Origin: Fenollaria sporofastidiosus
Lineage (GTDB): Bacteria > Bacillota > Clostridia > Tissierellales > Peptoniphilaceae
Assembly (NCBI RefSeq): GCF_943169635.2
Contig: NZ_OW968186.1
Coordinates: 992,001 to 1,056,000, forward strand
Direction: 5' to 3'
DNA: 64,000 nt
Positions 7,944-17,706 of the stretch are shown here, piece by piece. Position numbers and translations under genes: made by a program. Within the stretch, counting starts at the first letter, position 1, and each line of letters starts with the position of its first letter. The notes under the pieces were generated by a model. It did no database searches. It had not been told where the DNA came from and saw nothing but the letters and a program-made list of their open reading frames with translations.

Positions 7944-10202
7944 ATGAAAAATAACTTAAAAAGAGTATTTAGTTTAGTGCTTGCACTAATGTTATGTATG
8001 ACATTTATACCTACTAACACAGTAAGCGCAAAAACTTTCAAAGACGTACCAAAGTCTCATTGGGCATACAGCTTTATTAACGAGATGAGCAATCAAGGAT
8101 ATATCGATGGATATCCTAACGGTACATTTAAACCACAAAAATCAATTTCATTTTTAGAAGCAATGAAGTTTGCAGCTATACTTACACAATATGATCAAAA
8201 CGGATTAGAAGCTGCAAGAAAAGTTTGGCTAAAGGACGTAGTAGCGCTTGGAGTACCTGATTGGGCACAAGATAATGTTGTTAAGTGCTTAGCAAAGCAA
8301 GTTATAAATATGAAGACATTACAAGCAGCTAAGAAATTAAATTTGTTTAGCTCAAATAAGCAACTAAGCAGACGTAATCTTGCAGAGTACTTTGCAAGAG
8401 CAATGAGTGTGAAGTCAAATGACCCAGTTATATCACTTCCTTACAAGGATACAAGCAATATTCCAGAAGAATCAAGAGCATTAATTGCTGGTTTGATAGA
8501 CGCTGGAGTTTTATCACCACAAGGTAGTGGAAACGGTATGTTCAATGGCAACAAAGCTGTTCAAAGAGATCAAGTTGCCAAGATGGTACACTTAGCTCTT
8601 AAGTATCAAGCTACACAAGGAAACGGAGCTAACACAACACAACCTGTTCAACCAGTACAACCTGTACAACCTGTTAACCCAACACCAACAGTAGTTACAG
8701 GTACTATCACTGAATTCTCAACTACAGGTGCAACAGCTATATTAGTAGTAAATGACAACACAAGCACAGGCAAAGTATTCTCATTAAACGCTGCAACACT
8801 TATCACAGTTGATGGCAAATTAGGAAACCTTACAAACTTACTAGTGGGACAAACAGTAACTGTTACTGCAAAACAATCAATACCTGTTATGCAAGCAATC
8901 TCTATTGATGCAAAGGGAGTACAATTTAACCTTGAAGGTGAAGTAACAAACGTTGATAACGACAATAAAGAAATTAAGATTTCTTATACAGACAGCAATA
9001 AAAACAAAGTTTCAAGAGTATTCAAAGTTGACTCTGACTCATCAATAACAATTAACAATAGATCAAAGAGCCTTTACGATGTTAGAACTGGTTCACAAGT
9101 TAGAGCAAGTATCTACAATGACAAAGTTAAGACATTAGAAGTAACAGTATCTTCAGATGATTATAAAGGATATGTTAAGAGAGTAGACTACAGAGAAATC
9201 ACTATCGTTTCATTAAATGGTAGAGAAAACAGATACAAACTTCCTAGAAGAGATACAGACTATGATATATATGACGACAGATATGACAACAGAAACAGCT
9301 ACTACGGAAGAGAACGCAAATTGACAGCTGATGCATTTAGAAGCCTTGTTAGTAGCAACACAGCAGTATATGTAGAAATCGAAACAGACTCAAGAAATGA
9401 TGATGAAGTTTCATACATCACAATTGGTGACGGCTTTGATAACGAGTATATCGTATCTTCAAACTATGGCTATAGCAGATCAAGAGATCGTAGAGACTAC
9501 GAGATAGTTTTATATCCTAAGGGAACATATGATGACAATAGAAACAGAGAAACTTACTACTATGATTCAGACCTAAGAGCAGATACCTTTGATTTAAGAA
9601 GAGACAGAGATGTTAGAGTTAGAGATATAGGTCCAGGATCAAGAGTTGTTATACTTGATAAGGATAAAGACAATAATATCAAGAAGATTATGGTTATCGA
9701 CTCAAGATATAATAACGGTGGAACTTATTATGGAGACGTAATAAGAGGATACGTAAGAAAAATTGACGGCAACTATATTTATTTAGATGACTATTCAAAT
9801 AGAAACATTGATTATGTTATAGATATTAATAATGTCTCAGTTAGAAGTATAGAAGTAGGTAAGCCTTATTACTTTAGCGTTGATAAAAAAGATGCTAGAT
9901 TACCAAAATTATATGCATACAGCGATACTGACCCAAATCCATATAGCAACAGATATGGCGGATATGAAAAGTCATTTAAAATTGCAAAGGTTGATGTCAC
10001 AAGTGTGGATCAAACTATAATATATGATGATGTGAATAGCAGAATTGGTTATATTATAAACAGAAATACAGATGTAACTGGGGATTATAGCTTAACTCAA
10101 ATGTTAAGTATGAATACAATGCAAATTAACGGATTATATGCATCTATCATTACTGATAGAAATAATCGAGTAATTAAATTACTTATCAAAAACAATAGAT
10201 AA
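7944..10202 (+). CDS. Large SLH-anchored surface protein with Arg/Asp/Tyr-rich repeats
   Basis: A 752-residue exported protein. The signal peptide ends near VSA (residue 30). Three SLH units follow (about residues 31-80, 105-150 and 165-225), the first with FKDVPKSHWAYSFI. A Pro-Val-Gln linker (about 230-250) leads to a long C-terminal region of repeated beta-rich segments opening with patterns such as GTITEF, GEVTNV, GYVKRV and GYVRKI. Residues 430-570 are rich in Arg, Asp and Tyr. The SLH part binds wall polymers; the repeats match nothing I recognise. ATG follows AAAGGAG. Probably an S-layer or envelope-structuring protein. Confidence 0.85.
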   Translation: MKNNLKRVFSLVLALMLCMTFIPTNTVSAKTFKDVPKSHWAYSFINEMSNQGYIDGYPNGTFKPQKSISFLEAMKFAAILTQYDQNGLEAARKVWLKDVVALGVPDWAQDNVVKCLAKQVINMKTLQAAKKLNLFSSNKQLSRRNLAEYFARAMSVKSNDPVISLPYKDTSNIPEESRALIAGLIDAGVLSPQGSGNGMFNGNKAVQRDQVAKMVHLALKYQATQGNGANTTQPVQPVQPVQPVNPTPTVVTGTITEFSTTGATAILVVNDNTSTGKVFSLNAATLITVDGKLGNLTNLLVGQTVTVTAKQSIPVMQAISIDAKGVQFNLEGEVTNVDNDNKEIKISYTDSNKNKVSRVFKVDSDSSITINNRSKSLYDVRTGSQVRASIYNDKVKTLEVTVSSDDYKGYVKRVDYREITIVSLNGRENRYKLPRRDTDYDIYDDRYDNRNSYYGRERKLTADAFRSLVSSNTAVYVEIETDSRNDDEVSYITIGDGFDNEYIVSSNYGYSRSRDRRDYEIVLYPKGTYDDNRNRETYYYDSDLRADTFDLRRDRDVRVRDIGPGSRVVILDKDKDNNIKKIMVIDSRYNNGGTYYGDVIRGYVRKIDGNYIYLDDYSNRNIDYVIDINNVSVRSIEVGKPYYFSVDKKDARLPKLYAYSDTDPNPYSNRYGGYEKSFKIAKVDVTSVDQTIIYDDVNSRIGYIINRNTDVTGDYSLTQMLSMNTMQINGLYASIITDRNNRVIKLLIKNNR

Positions 10203-10213
10203 ACTATACAAAA

Positions 10214-10245
10214 AATCTTAGGGCTTTTGTCCTAAGATTTTCTTG
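10214..10245 (+). terminator. Terminator of the large SLH gene
   Basis: AATCTTAGG and CCTAAGATT form a perfect 9-bp stem with an 8-nt loop, followed by TTCTTG. The U-tract is imperfect. Confidence 0.75.
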
Positions 10246-10309
10246 CGTTAAAAGCATTTTAATAAATGTAAATCCATTAAAAAATTTTTTTCATAGCAAT
10301 AAAAAATAA

Positions 10310-10338
10310 TTGTAATAAAGATTCTCATATGTTATAAT
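10310..10338 (+). promoter_or_regulatory. Promoter of the UPF0371 gene
   Basis: TTGTAA and TATAAT separated by 17 bp, about 18 bp upstream of the start codon. The 5' leader is therefore very short. Confidence 0.7.
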
Positions 10339-10355
10339 CTTAACGAGGTGAAAAC

Positions 10356-11834
10356 ATGAAACTTGGTTTTTCAAATGAACTATATATAAAGGAACAAAGC
10401 GACTATATTCTTAAGAGGGTTGAAAAGTTTGAGAAGCTTTATATGGAGTTTGGTGGCAAATTAATTGGCGATAAGCACGCTCAAAGAGTGCTTCCTGGTT
10501 ATGACGAGGACATTAAAACTGTTTTGCTTGAAAAGTTAAAGGATAGGATGGAGGTCATCATCACTATACATGCGCAAGACATCATATCTAACAAGCTTAA
10601 CAATAACACAGGTCTAACATATGAGAGAGAGGCTATCAGACTTATAGAGAGACTTAAGGCAAAGGGTATTAAGATCAACAGCGTTGTTATCAATCGTTAC
10701 AAAAAGGACGAAAACGTTGATAAGTTTAAAGAGTACGTGGAAGCAAGAGGCATGAGGGTCTACCTTCATGACAAGACTGAGGGCTTCCCTAATGATGTTG
10801 ACAAAATTTTATCTGAAGATGGTTTTGGCAAGCATCCATACATTGAGACAACTATGCCTATCATAGTTGTAACTGGTCCAGGACCTGGTAGTGGAAAGAT
10901 GACTACATGTCTATCGCAGCTATATCATGAGTACAAGCGCGGCGTTAAGGCAGGTTATGCGAAGTTTGAGACATTCCCTGTGTGGAACATGCCTCTTAAG
11001 CATGAACTTAACCTTGCATACGAAGCTGCAACTGCTGACTTAAGTGATGTTAATCAAATCGACCCATACCACTTACAAGCTTATGGTGAAATATCTGTAA
11101 ACTATAACAGAGACGTACAAGCTTTCCCTATATTAAAGAAGATTCTTGATAGGATCATGGGTGAGGAGTTCTACAAGTCACCAACTGATATGGGTGTTAA
11201 CAGAATCAAGTCTGGCATTATTGACGATGAAGTTGTTAGAGAGGCATCAAGACAAGAGATTATCAGAAGGTACCTAAAGGCGCTTCTTATTTATAAGATG
11301 ACTAATCAAAAGAAGGACGAAGCACAAAGGATAAAGACTCTTATGGAAGAGCTTAACCTTACTGTTGAAGACAGAAAGTCTTTGGTTGCTGCAAGAAATA
11401 AAAAGGCGGAGCTTATTGAAAAAGGCATCACTAACTCAAACGTTACTGCTATCGAGTATGAAGATACTATCATCACAGGTAGAGACGGCGAGCTAATGGA
11501 CTCTGCAGCGGCTGCTGTACTAAACTTACTAAAGTATATATCTAAGCTACCTGATGAATTACACCTAATCGACAAGGCAATACTTGAACCTATAAAAGAA
11601 GTTAAGGGCATCATCGAAAAGAAGGAAAGCCCACTACTTAATGTTGAAGAAGTGCTTATATGCCTTGCTACATCAAAGATGTTTAATCCGAGTGCAAAGC
11701 TTTGCATAGACAACCTATCTAAGATAAGAAATTTAAGAGCACACTCAACAGCTATGTTAAATCTAACAGATATAGAATTATTCAGAAAGCTTAACATAGA
11801 CTTAACAAGTGACTATGTTGATACAAAATTTTAA
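10356..11834 (+). CDS. UPF0371 / DUF1846 family protein
   Basis: A 492-residue cytosolic protein of the DUF1846 (UPF0371) family, whose usual length is about 495. A P-loop-like GPGPGSGKMTTCLSQLYHEY lies near residues 174-193, after an N-terminal region starting MKLGFSNELYIKEQSDYILKR that is highly typical of the family. Structures are known for the family but the biochemical role is unsettled, so none is assigned. It is monocistronic, with its own promoter and terminator. The start is fixed by GAGGTG 6 nt upstream. Confidence 0.9.
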   Translation: MKLGFSNELYIKEQSDYILKRVEKFEKLYMEFGGKLIGDKHAQRVLPGYDEDIKTVLLEKLKDRMEVIITIHAQDIISNKLNNNTGLTYEREAIRLIERLKAKGIKINSVVINRYKKDENVDKFKEYVEARGMRVYLHDKTEGFPNDVDKILSEDGFGKHPYIETTMPIIVVTGPGPGSGKMTTCLSQLYHEYKRGVKAGYAKFETFPVWNMPLKHELNLAYEAATADLSDVNQIDPYHLQAYGEISVNYNRDVQAFPILKKILDRIMGEEFYKSPTDMGVNRIKSGIIDDEVVREASRQEIIRRYLKALLIYKMTNQKKDEAQRIKTLMEELNLTVEDRKSLVAARNKKAELIEKGITNSNVTAIEYEDTIITGRDGELMDSAAAAVLNLLKYISKLPDELHLIDKAILEPIKEVKGIIEKKESPLLNVEEVLICLATSKMFNPSAKLCIDNLSKIRNLRAHSTAMLNLTDIELFRKLNIDLTSDYVDTKF

Positions 11835-11853
11835 TTAATATAATCAATAAAAG

Positions 11854-11881
11854 AATCCTGATCAAACGATCAGGATTTTTT
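11854..11881 (+). terminator. Terminator of the UPF0371 gene
   Basis: AATCCTGATC and GATCAGGATT form a perfect 10-bp stem with an AAAC loop, followed by TTTTT. Confidence 0.9.
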
Positions 11882-11886
11882 GCGTT

Positions 11887-11916
11887 AAAAAAGGCCAAGC
11901 TTTAATAAGTTTGACC
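11887..11916 (-). terminator. Terminator of the degV gene
   Basis: On the minus strand GGTCAAACTT and AAGCTTGGCC pair with two mismatches and are followed by six Ts. This resembles the terminator at 7107-7138. Confidence 0.75.
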
Positions 11917-11924
11917 TTGATATC

Positions 11925-12797
11925 TTAATTATTTTCGTCGATGTAGGCTATGGCTAAGCAGCCTGGTCCGACATGAGCACCTATAGCAGTACCTATCTCT
12001 CTAATAGTTATGTCCTTTGCATCAAACTCTTCGTTTATCATATCGTATAGTTTTTGAGCGTTTGCTAAGTTATCAGTGTGACCGATGATAGTGTGCTCTA
12101 GTATCTCAGGATTGCGTCTTGCATCTTCTAAGTAAAGACTTAGTATCTTCTTATATAGTTTTGCTTCGCCGCGCACCTTGTCTTTTAAAATTAACGCACC
12201 GTTTTCATCATTTGCAAGCAGTGGTTTTATGTTTAGAACTTGACCAACAGCTTTGATTGCCTTTGATATCCTTCCACCTCTGTAAAGGTACTCAAGGTTC
12301 TCAACAGTGAAGAGGTGTTTAACCTTACCAGCTAAGAAATTAGCTCTTTCTTCAAGCTCTTCGATGGACTTACCTTCATTATTCATCTTTATCATCTCTC
12401 TAACGATAAGCTGCTCACCTATAGTCATAGACTTGGAGTTTATAGATACCATCTTGATGTTTGGATACTTATCCTTTAGCATATTTATCGCCATGCAAGA
12501 TGAGTCCCACGCAGTAGTAACGCCGTAGGAAAGACAGATGTAGATGAAGTCTTCGCCTTCTTTGCAAACCTTTTCAAAGCCTTCTAGGTATTGGTTAAGG
12601 TTGATCTGACTAGTTTTGTAGATTTTACCACTTCTCATGTTTTTATATATTTGTGAAGTCTTTATATCAAGTCCGTCACGATATACAGTCTCGATGTCAT
12701 CAGTATCAATAACGCTTACATATAAGGGCTCTAAATTAAATTCTTTAATTTCATCTTGAGTGAAATCACTCGCACTATCAATTATTATTCTTGTCAT
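11925..12797 (-). CDS. DegV family fatty-acid-binding protein
   Basis: A 290-residue cytosolic protein of the DegV family. These proteins bind a fatty acid and, as FakB, present it to the FakA kinase for phospholipid synthesis. Typical features: start TRIIIDSASDFT, KTSQINLNQYLEGFE (ligand-contact Thr-Ser), GVTTAWDS, YLYRGGRISK, and GAHVGPGCLAIAY with the conserved His-Gly-Pro-Gly near the C-terminus. No fakA lies nearby. ATG is preceded by GAGAGGT. Confidence 0.92.
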   Translation of the reverse strand: MTRIIIDSASDFTQDEIKEFNLEPLYVSVIDTDDIETVYRDGLDIKTSQIYKNMRSGKIYKTSQINLNQYLEGFEKVCKEGEDFIYICLSYGVTTAWDSSCMAINMLKDKYPNIKMVSINSKSMTIGEQLIVREMIKMNNEGKSIEELEERANFLAGKVKHLFTVENLEYLYRGGRISKAIKAVGQVLNIKPLLANDENGALILKDKVRGEAKLYKKILSLYLEDARRNPEILEHTIIGHTDNLANAQKLYDMINEEFDAKDITIREIGTAIGAHVGPGCLAIAYIDENN

Positions 12798-12820
12798 TTT
12801 TTACCTCTCTCATAGCTCAA

Positions 12821-12829
12821 ATTATATCA
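12821..12829 (-). promoter_or_regulatory. Extended -10 promoter of the degV gene
   Basis: TGATATAAT on the minus strand, about 25 bp upstream of the start. Confidence 0.55.
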
Positions 12830-12918
12830 TATAAAATTATTAAAGACAAGCACAATATTATTCTTGTATAAATAATTAGCTATGACTAATAGTATTAGTA
12901 CTAAAAAATATATTTTTG

Positions 12919-12927
12919 TGGTATAAT
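12919..12927 (+). promoter_or_regulatory. Extended -10 promoter of the aminopeptidase P-uvrC operon
   Basis: TGGTATAAT lies 23 bp upstream of the ATG, with GGGAGG between. Confidence 0.6.
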
Positions 12928-12950
12928 ACATACATAAGGGAGGTTTTATT

Positions 12951-14723
12951 ATGTCAATAGACGATAGAGTTAAAAGTTTAAGAGAACTTATGAAGAAGCA
13001 TGGCATCACTATGTATATAGTTGCTACTGCAGACCCACATATGAATGAATACATCAGTGATCATTACAAGGACAGGGTGTTCATATCAGGCTTTACAGGT
13101 TCACAAGGTAATGTCATCATCACTTTGGACAAGGCGATGCTTTGGGTCGATGGTAGATATCACGTGCAAGCTGAAAACCAATTAAAGGGCACTTCATATG
13201 AGATATTCAAGTGGGGCAAACCAGGTGTTCCTACCTTTATGGAATACTTAAGAGACAATGTTAAAAAAGGCGAAGTGATTGGCTTCAATGGTAAGACTTT
13301 CTCTGAAGCTATGTTTGAAACGATAGAGGACTTAGTTGAAGATAGAGATGTAAAATTTGTTGACGACCAAGACCTTATCTCTGAAATATGGACAGACAGA
13401 CCAGCTCTTAAGAAGGATAAAGCCTTCATACTTTCTTCTGAAGAAGCGGGCGAGAGCACAAAGGATAAATTATCAAGAGTTAGAGCAAAATTGAAAGAAG
13501 AAGGTGCTGATCTAAGCATCATCGCTTCACTTGATGATATATGCTGGCTATACAATATCAGAGCAAATGATATTCATTCATCTCCAGTATTGATTAGCTA
13601 CGCTTACGTTGACTTTGACAAGGCTGCTATATACACAGACCTTGACAAGCTTGATGAGTGTGCTATCAAGGCTCTTAATGAACAAGGCGTAGAAGTTAAA
13701 GACTACGATGCTTTCGAAGAAGACTTAAGAAAGATTAAAGATAAGACTATCTACCTAGATGAAAATAAGATGAACAGATACATGTTCAAGCTTATAGAAG
13801 ACGACAACTATGTTATTGATGGCTTAAACATCACTACAAAGTTTAAAGCTGTTAAAAATGATACTGAAATCAAGAATATAAAGGCTGCACACATAACTGA
13901 TGGTGTTGCTCTTGCAAGATTTATGAAGTGGCTTAAAGAAGCGGACAAGACTACTCTTGACGAGCTTACTGTACAAGATAAATTGCACGAGTTTAGAGCA
14001 ATGTCAAAGGACTTTATCGAAGAAAGCTTCGACACTATCTGTGGTTATGCAGATAACGCTGCCATCGTTCACTATATGTCAACAAAAGAAACTAACAAGA
14101 AGCTTGATAACAAGGGACTTTTACTAGTTGACAGCGGCGGACAATACAGATTCGGAACAACAGACGTAACTAGAACTATGGCCATGGGACCTCTAACAGA
14201 TGAAGAAAGAAAAGGTTTTACACTTGTACTAAAGGGCTTCATAAGACTTATGAGTGTTGTATTTAAGAGAGGCACTAAGGGTATGGCTCTTGATATGCTA
14301 GCTAGACTTGACCTTTACAAGCATCAAATGGATTACTTACATGGAACTGGTCACGGAGTTGGATACCTACTAAACGTACACGAAGGACCACACAACATCT
14401 CATCTAGATACAATGACATCGACCTAGTTAGAAATATGGTATTCAGCGTTGAGCCAGGTGTTTATGAAGACGGAAAATATGGCGTAAGAACTGAAGTATT
14501 AATCCATGTAGAAGACGCAGGATCAAGTAAGTACGGCGATTTCTTCAAGCTAGTACCATTGACATACGCAGCAATTGACAAGGACGCTATAGATAAAGAT
14601 ATGCTTACAGCTGAAGAAGTAGCTTGGTTAAACAGCTATCACAAAGCAGTTTATGAAAAAATCAGCCCATACCTTAACGAAGAAGAAAAGGCATGGCTAG
14701 AAAAGGCAACAAGTGAAATTTAA
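12951..14723 (+). CDS. Xaa-Pro aminopeptidase (aminopeptidase P family, M24B)
   Basis: A 590-residue cytosolic enzyme releasing N-terminal residues that precede proline. It has two creatinase-like N-terminal domains (about 1-300; GFTGSQGNVIITL, WVDGRYHVQA) and a pita-bread catalytic domain. Dinuclear metal ligands are visible: Asp in LLVDSGGQYRFGTTDVTRT (two Asp), His in GTGHGVGYLLNVHEGPH, and Glu in FSVEPGVYE and GVRTEVLIHV. Length matches the long form (about 590-600). The stop overlaps the uvrC ATG (TAATG), indicating coupled translation. Confidence 0.92.
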   Translation: MSIDDRVKSLRELMKKHGITMYIVATADPHMNEYISDHYKDRVFISGFTGSQGNVIITLDKAMLWVDGRYHVQAENQLKGTSYEIFKWGKPGVPTFMEYLRDNVKKGEVIGFNGKTFSEAMFETIEDLVEDRDVKFVDDQDLISEIWTDRPALKKDKAFILSSEEAGESTKDKLSRVRAKLKEEGADLSIIASLDDICWLYNIRANDIHSSPVLISYAYVDFDKAAIYTDLDKLDECAIKALNEQGVEVKDYDAFEEDLRKIKDKTIYLDENKMNRYMFKLIEDDNYVIDGLNITTKFKAVKNDTEIKNIKAAHITDGVALARFMKWLKEADKTTLDELTVQDKLHEFRAMSKDFIEESFDTICGYADNAAIVHYMSTKETNKKLDNKGLLLVDSGGQYRFGTTDVTRTMAMGPLTDEERKGFTLVLKGFIRLMSVVFKRGTKGMALDMLARLDLYKHQMDYLHGTGHGVGYLLNVHEGPHNISSRYNDIDLVRNMVFSVEPGVYEDGKYGVRTEVLIHVEDAGSSKYGDFFKLVPLTYAAIDKDAIDKDMLTAEEVAWLNSYHKAVYEKISPYLNEEEKAWLEKATSEI

Positions 14724-16558
14724 TGTTTAACTTTGAAGAAGAGATAAAGAAGCTGCCTAAGAATCCCGGCATCTACATCATGAAGAATGATAAGGGCGAG
14801 ATCATCTATGTAGGTAAGGCAAAAAATTTATCTAATAGGGTGAGAAGCTACTTTAGAAGCAGTACTAATCACTCTGAAAAAGTTAAGGCGATGGTAAAAA
14901 ACATTGCCGAGTTTGAATATATAATTGTTGATAATGAGGTTGAGGCTCTAATTTTAGAGTCCAACCTTATTAAGCGTTATGTTCCAAAGTACAATATCGT
15001 ACTTCGTGACGACAAAAGCTACCCATACATAAAGGTAACGACTAATGAAAAGTATCCCAGGATACTTAAGACTAGGCTCTTAAGAAAAGATGGAGCGAAG
15101 TACTTCGGTCAGTATCCAAACGCTGCGAGCGTCAACATCGCCATCGACATAATAAACAGAGAGCTTAAGCTTAGAGACTGCAGCTTGAACATAGAGAAGG
15201 TAAAGGGAAAGATTAGACCCTGCCTTAACTACTTTATCGGTAAGTGCATAGCGCCTTGCAAGGAAGATGTGAGCGAAGAAGAGTACAAAGAGCTTATCGA
15301 TAGAGCGATGAGGATTTTGCAAAACAAGGACAAGTCCATCTTGGAGAAATACAAGTCAAAGCTTGATGAGGCAATAACGAATTTGGAGTTTGAGAAAGCG
15401 CAAGAGTACTTAAACGTTGTAAATGCATTTAACGATATACATAAAGAGCAAAAAATTACATCGCCTGACGCCATCAACAGAGACGTTCTTAGTTATGCAG
15501 AAGGTATCTCTGACCTTATACTTGAGCTGTTCATTATACGCGATGGCAAGATTATAGAGCGAAACTACTACCTATTTGAGAACGAGAAGAAGACAGACAT
15601 CAAGGAGATCTTCAAAGCCTTCATCTCGCAGCACTACTCAGCAAACATCGATATGCCAAATGAAATCATCACCGAGATCGACTTTCCGGACATGGATGAG
15701 ATGGCGGATGCACTATCAAAGATTGCAAATCACAAAGTCGAGATACACGTTCCACAAAGAGGCGAGAAGAGAGCCTTGGTACTTATGGCAAAGAAGAACG
15801 CCATCGACATGGTAGAGAAACATGCTGACAGATATATAAGGAAGAAAGCTTTGAAAGATATGGCGATGAAGCGCTTCAAGGACATACTTTGGCTTGAAGA
15901 TGTACCAAACAGACTTGAGTGCTACGACATATCCAATACCATGGGACAAAATTCAGTTGCATCTATGGTCGTCTATGAAAACGGCGACATGCAAAGAAAT
16001 GAGTACAGACGCTTTAGGATCAAGACTATAGTCGGAGCGGACGACTACGGCTCACTAAGAGAAGTACTTGAGAGAAGATTTTTAAGAAGCAAGAAGGACA
16101 AGGAAGGTTCATTCGCAGCGCTGCCAGACATCATACTTATAGACGGCGGTCTTGGACAAGCATCGAGTGCACAGATGGTTTTAGATAAATTAGGTATAGA
16201 GATACCGGTAGTAGGTCTTAAGAAGGACGATCACCACAGAACCGACTCTCTTGCATACATGGGCGAGATTATAAAGCTTGATAAAAGTTCAGAACTTTTT
16301 AAAATACTTACAAGGATACAAGACGAGGCACATAGGTTTGCCATCACATATCACAGGTCATTAAGAGAGAAGAACATCAACAGATCCATACTCGATGAGA
16401 TAGTTGGCATAGGACCGAAGAAGAAAAAGATACTCTACGAAGCCTTCGAAGATATCGATGGCATACGTAGAGCGAGCCTTCAAAAGCTCGAGTCCATAAA
16501 GGGCATATCAAAGACAAATGCAAAAGATATATATGAATTCTTCAGAAAAGATACTTAA
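14723..16558 (+). CDS. uvrC: Excinuclease ABC subunit C
   Basis: UvrC makes both incisions in UvrABC nucleotide-excision repair. The 611-residue protein has, in order, the GIY-YIG nuclease (NPGIYIMKNDKGEIIYVGKA, about residues 12-31), a cysteine-bearing region (RPCLNYFIGKCIAPC), the UVR motif near 200-235, the RNase H-like endonuclease (ECYDISNTMGQNSV, ILIDGGLGQ) and C-terminal helix-hairpin-helix repeats. Length is normal. The terminator overlaps the stop codon. A decayed second copy of this gene's 3' end lies at about 19338-19417. Confidence 0.96.
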   Translation: MFNFEEEIKKLPKNPGIYIMKNDKGEIIYVGKAKNLSNRVRSYFRSSTNHSEKVKAMVKNIAEFEYIIVDNEVEALILESNLIKRYVPKYNIVLRDDKSYPYIKVTTNEKYPRILKTRLLRKDGAKYFGQYPNAASVNIAIDIINRELKLRDCSLNIEKVKGKIRPCLNYFIGKCIAPCKEDVSEEEYKELIDRAMRILQNKDKSILEKYKSKLDEAITNLEFEKAQEYLNVVNAFNDIHKEQKITSPDAINRDVLSYAEGISDLILELFIIRDGKIIERNYYLFENEKKTDIKEIFKAFISQHYSANIDMPNEIITEIDFPDMDEMADALSKIANHKVEIHVPQRGEKRALVLMAKKNAIDMVEKHADRYIRKKALKDMAMKRFKDILWLEDVPNRLECYDISNTMGQNSVASMVVYENGDMQRNEYRRFRIKTIVGADDYGSLREVLERRFLRSKKDKEGSFAALPDIILIDGGLGQASSAQMVLDKLGIEIPVVGLKKDDHHRTDSLAYMGEIIKLDKSSELFKILTRIQDEAHRFAITYHRSLREKNINRSILDEIVGIGPKKKKILYEAFEDIDGIRRASLQKLESIKGISKTNAKDIYEFFRKDT

Positions 16559-16578
16559 TTGATTTAAGTATCTTTTTT
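16546..16578 (+). terminator. uvrC terminator overlapping its stop codon
   Basis: AAAGATACTTAA pairs with TTAAGTATCTTT, followed by TTTTTA. The left arm is coding (the final KDT codons plus the stop). A variant of the same terminator recurs at 19405-19438. Confidence 0.85.
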
Positions 16579-16701
16579 TAATTAAGTATCGCTTAAAATT
16601 AAAATGAAGAGTTAAAAAAATAAAAATTTTAGTAAGAGTCTTATTGTAGTAATTTTTTTTTATGAAAATTTAAAGTTTATTTAACTATTTATATAAAGCA
16701 C

Positions 16702-16730
16702 TTGACAAATTAATTAGCTAGTGCTAACAT
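16702..16730 (+). promoter_or_regulatory. Promoter with an overlapping palindrome, methyltransferase operon
   Basis: TTGACA and TAACAT are separated by 17 bp. The palindrome TTAGCTAGTGCTAA (about 16714-16727) runs into the -10, as TetR- or MarR-type operators often do. No regulator gene lies in the module. The remainder of 16579-16826 is AT-rich with nothing else recognisable. Confidence 0.6.
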
Positions 16731-16826
16731 AGATTTAGAATAAGCTTATAAAGCTGTGAATTAAAATATTATATAAGAAGATAAAAAGAAATTTTATAAA
16801 ATTATTTATTAAAAGGAGAAAATTAT

Positions 16827-17654
16827 ATGAAACAATTAGGTTTTAATGATGACGAGAAAATAAAAGCTGACTACAAAAACTGGGTTCCAAAAAGAATGTT
16901 GCAGGCTAAGATTGGTGAAAGTATAGTAAGTCTTATTTTATTTGGCATATTTGGTGCAAGCGACTTAGTTCTTCAAGGAAGGCCAAGGATTATCTGCGGA
17001 TTTATTCTAGGGGCATTGTGCCTAATACTTATATTAATTACTTTCTGGCTTAGCATTTTATATAAGAGTTTTGATTACAAGGGTAAAAGAAAGCTCGCTA
17101 AAGTCATAATAGAAGGGACTGCCGACTATGTAAAAATCAAAGATGGTGGAGTGGGCTTAGATGTGGGCTGCGGCAGTGGCGCGCTTACTATAGCCTGCGC
17201 CAAGAAAAATCCAGAGGCAATCATGGTGGGTTGTGATATATGGAGTGGCCCATACAAGAGTGAATTTCAAAAGAAGCTCTGCCAGGACAATGCTAGTGCT
17301 GAGGGAGTAGCGAATGTGAGATTTGAAGAAGGAAATGCAGTCAAGCTTCCATTTGAAGATGAAAGTTTTGATGCAGTGACAAGCAACTATGTTTATCACA
17401 ATATAATGGGGAAAAATAAACAAAAGCTTTTACTTGAAACACTTCGTGTACTTAAAAAAGGTGGAGTTTTTGTTATTCATGATTTGATGAATAAGTCAAG
17501 ATATGGAGATATGAATAAATTTATCGAAAAACTAGAAAGAGATGGCTACGAAGATGTGCAGTTAATTGATACAACAAAGGGCCTTTTTATGACTCATAAA
17601 GAAGCTGTTTTGCTGGGACTTTCTGGCTCGATGCTTCTTATTGGAAGAAAATAA
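16827..17654 (+). CDS. Membrane-anchored class I SAM-dependent methyltransferase
   Basis: A 275-residue protein. Two hydrophobic segments (about residues 30-45 and 52-73) suggest an N-terminal membrane hairpin. A Rossmann methyltransferase domain follows, with the SAM-binding LDVGCGSGALTIACAKK (about 111-127), acidic MVGCDIW, and the post-II region FDAVTSNYVYHNI. The substrate is not known; a lipid or small hydrophobic molecule would fit the anchoring. It leads the accessory module between uvrC and the uvrC remnant. AAAGGAG precedes the ATG by 9 nt. Confidence 0.85.
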   Translation: MKQLGFNDDEKIKADYKNWVPKRMLQAKIGESIVSLILFGIFGASDLVLQGRPRIICGFILGALCLILILITFWLSILYKSFDYKGKRKLAKVIIEGTADYVKIKDGGVGLDVGCGSGALTIACAKKNPEAIMVGCDIWSGPYKSEFQKKLCQDNASAEGVANVRFEEGNAVKLPFEDESFDAVTSNYVYHNIMGKNKQKLLLETLRVLKKGGVFVIHDLMNKSRYGDMNKFIEKLERDGYEDVQLIDTTKGLFMTHKEAVLLGLSGSMLLIGRK

Positions 17655-17706
17655 AATAGTATATAAATTATTATAAAAATTTTAGAAAATTAATGAGGTA
17701 TGCAAG

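Noticed and set aside
15576..15815. Arg/Ser-rich plus-strand frame within uvrC
   Set aside because: It is an out-of-frame shadow of the UvrC coding sequence with no start signals.
16714..16727. Palindrome TTAGCTAGTGCTAA considered as a CIRCE (HrcA) element
   Set aside because: CIRCE needs TTAGCACTC-N9-GAGTGCTAA; the arms here are 5 bp with a 4-bp centre, and the operon is not a chaperone operon.
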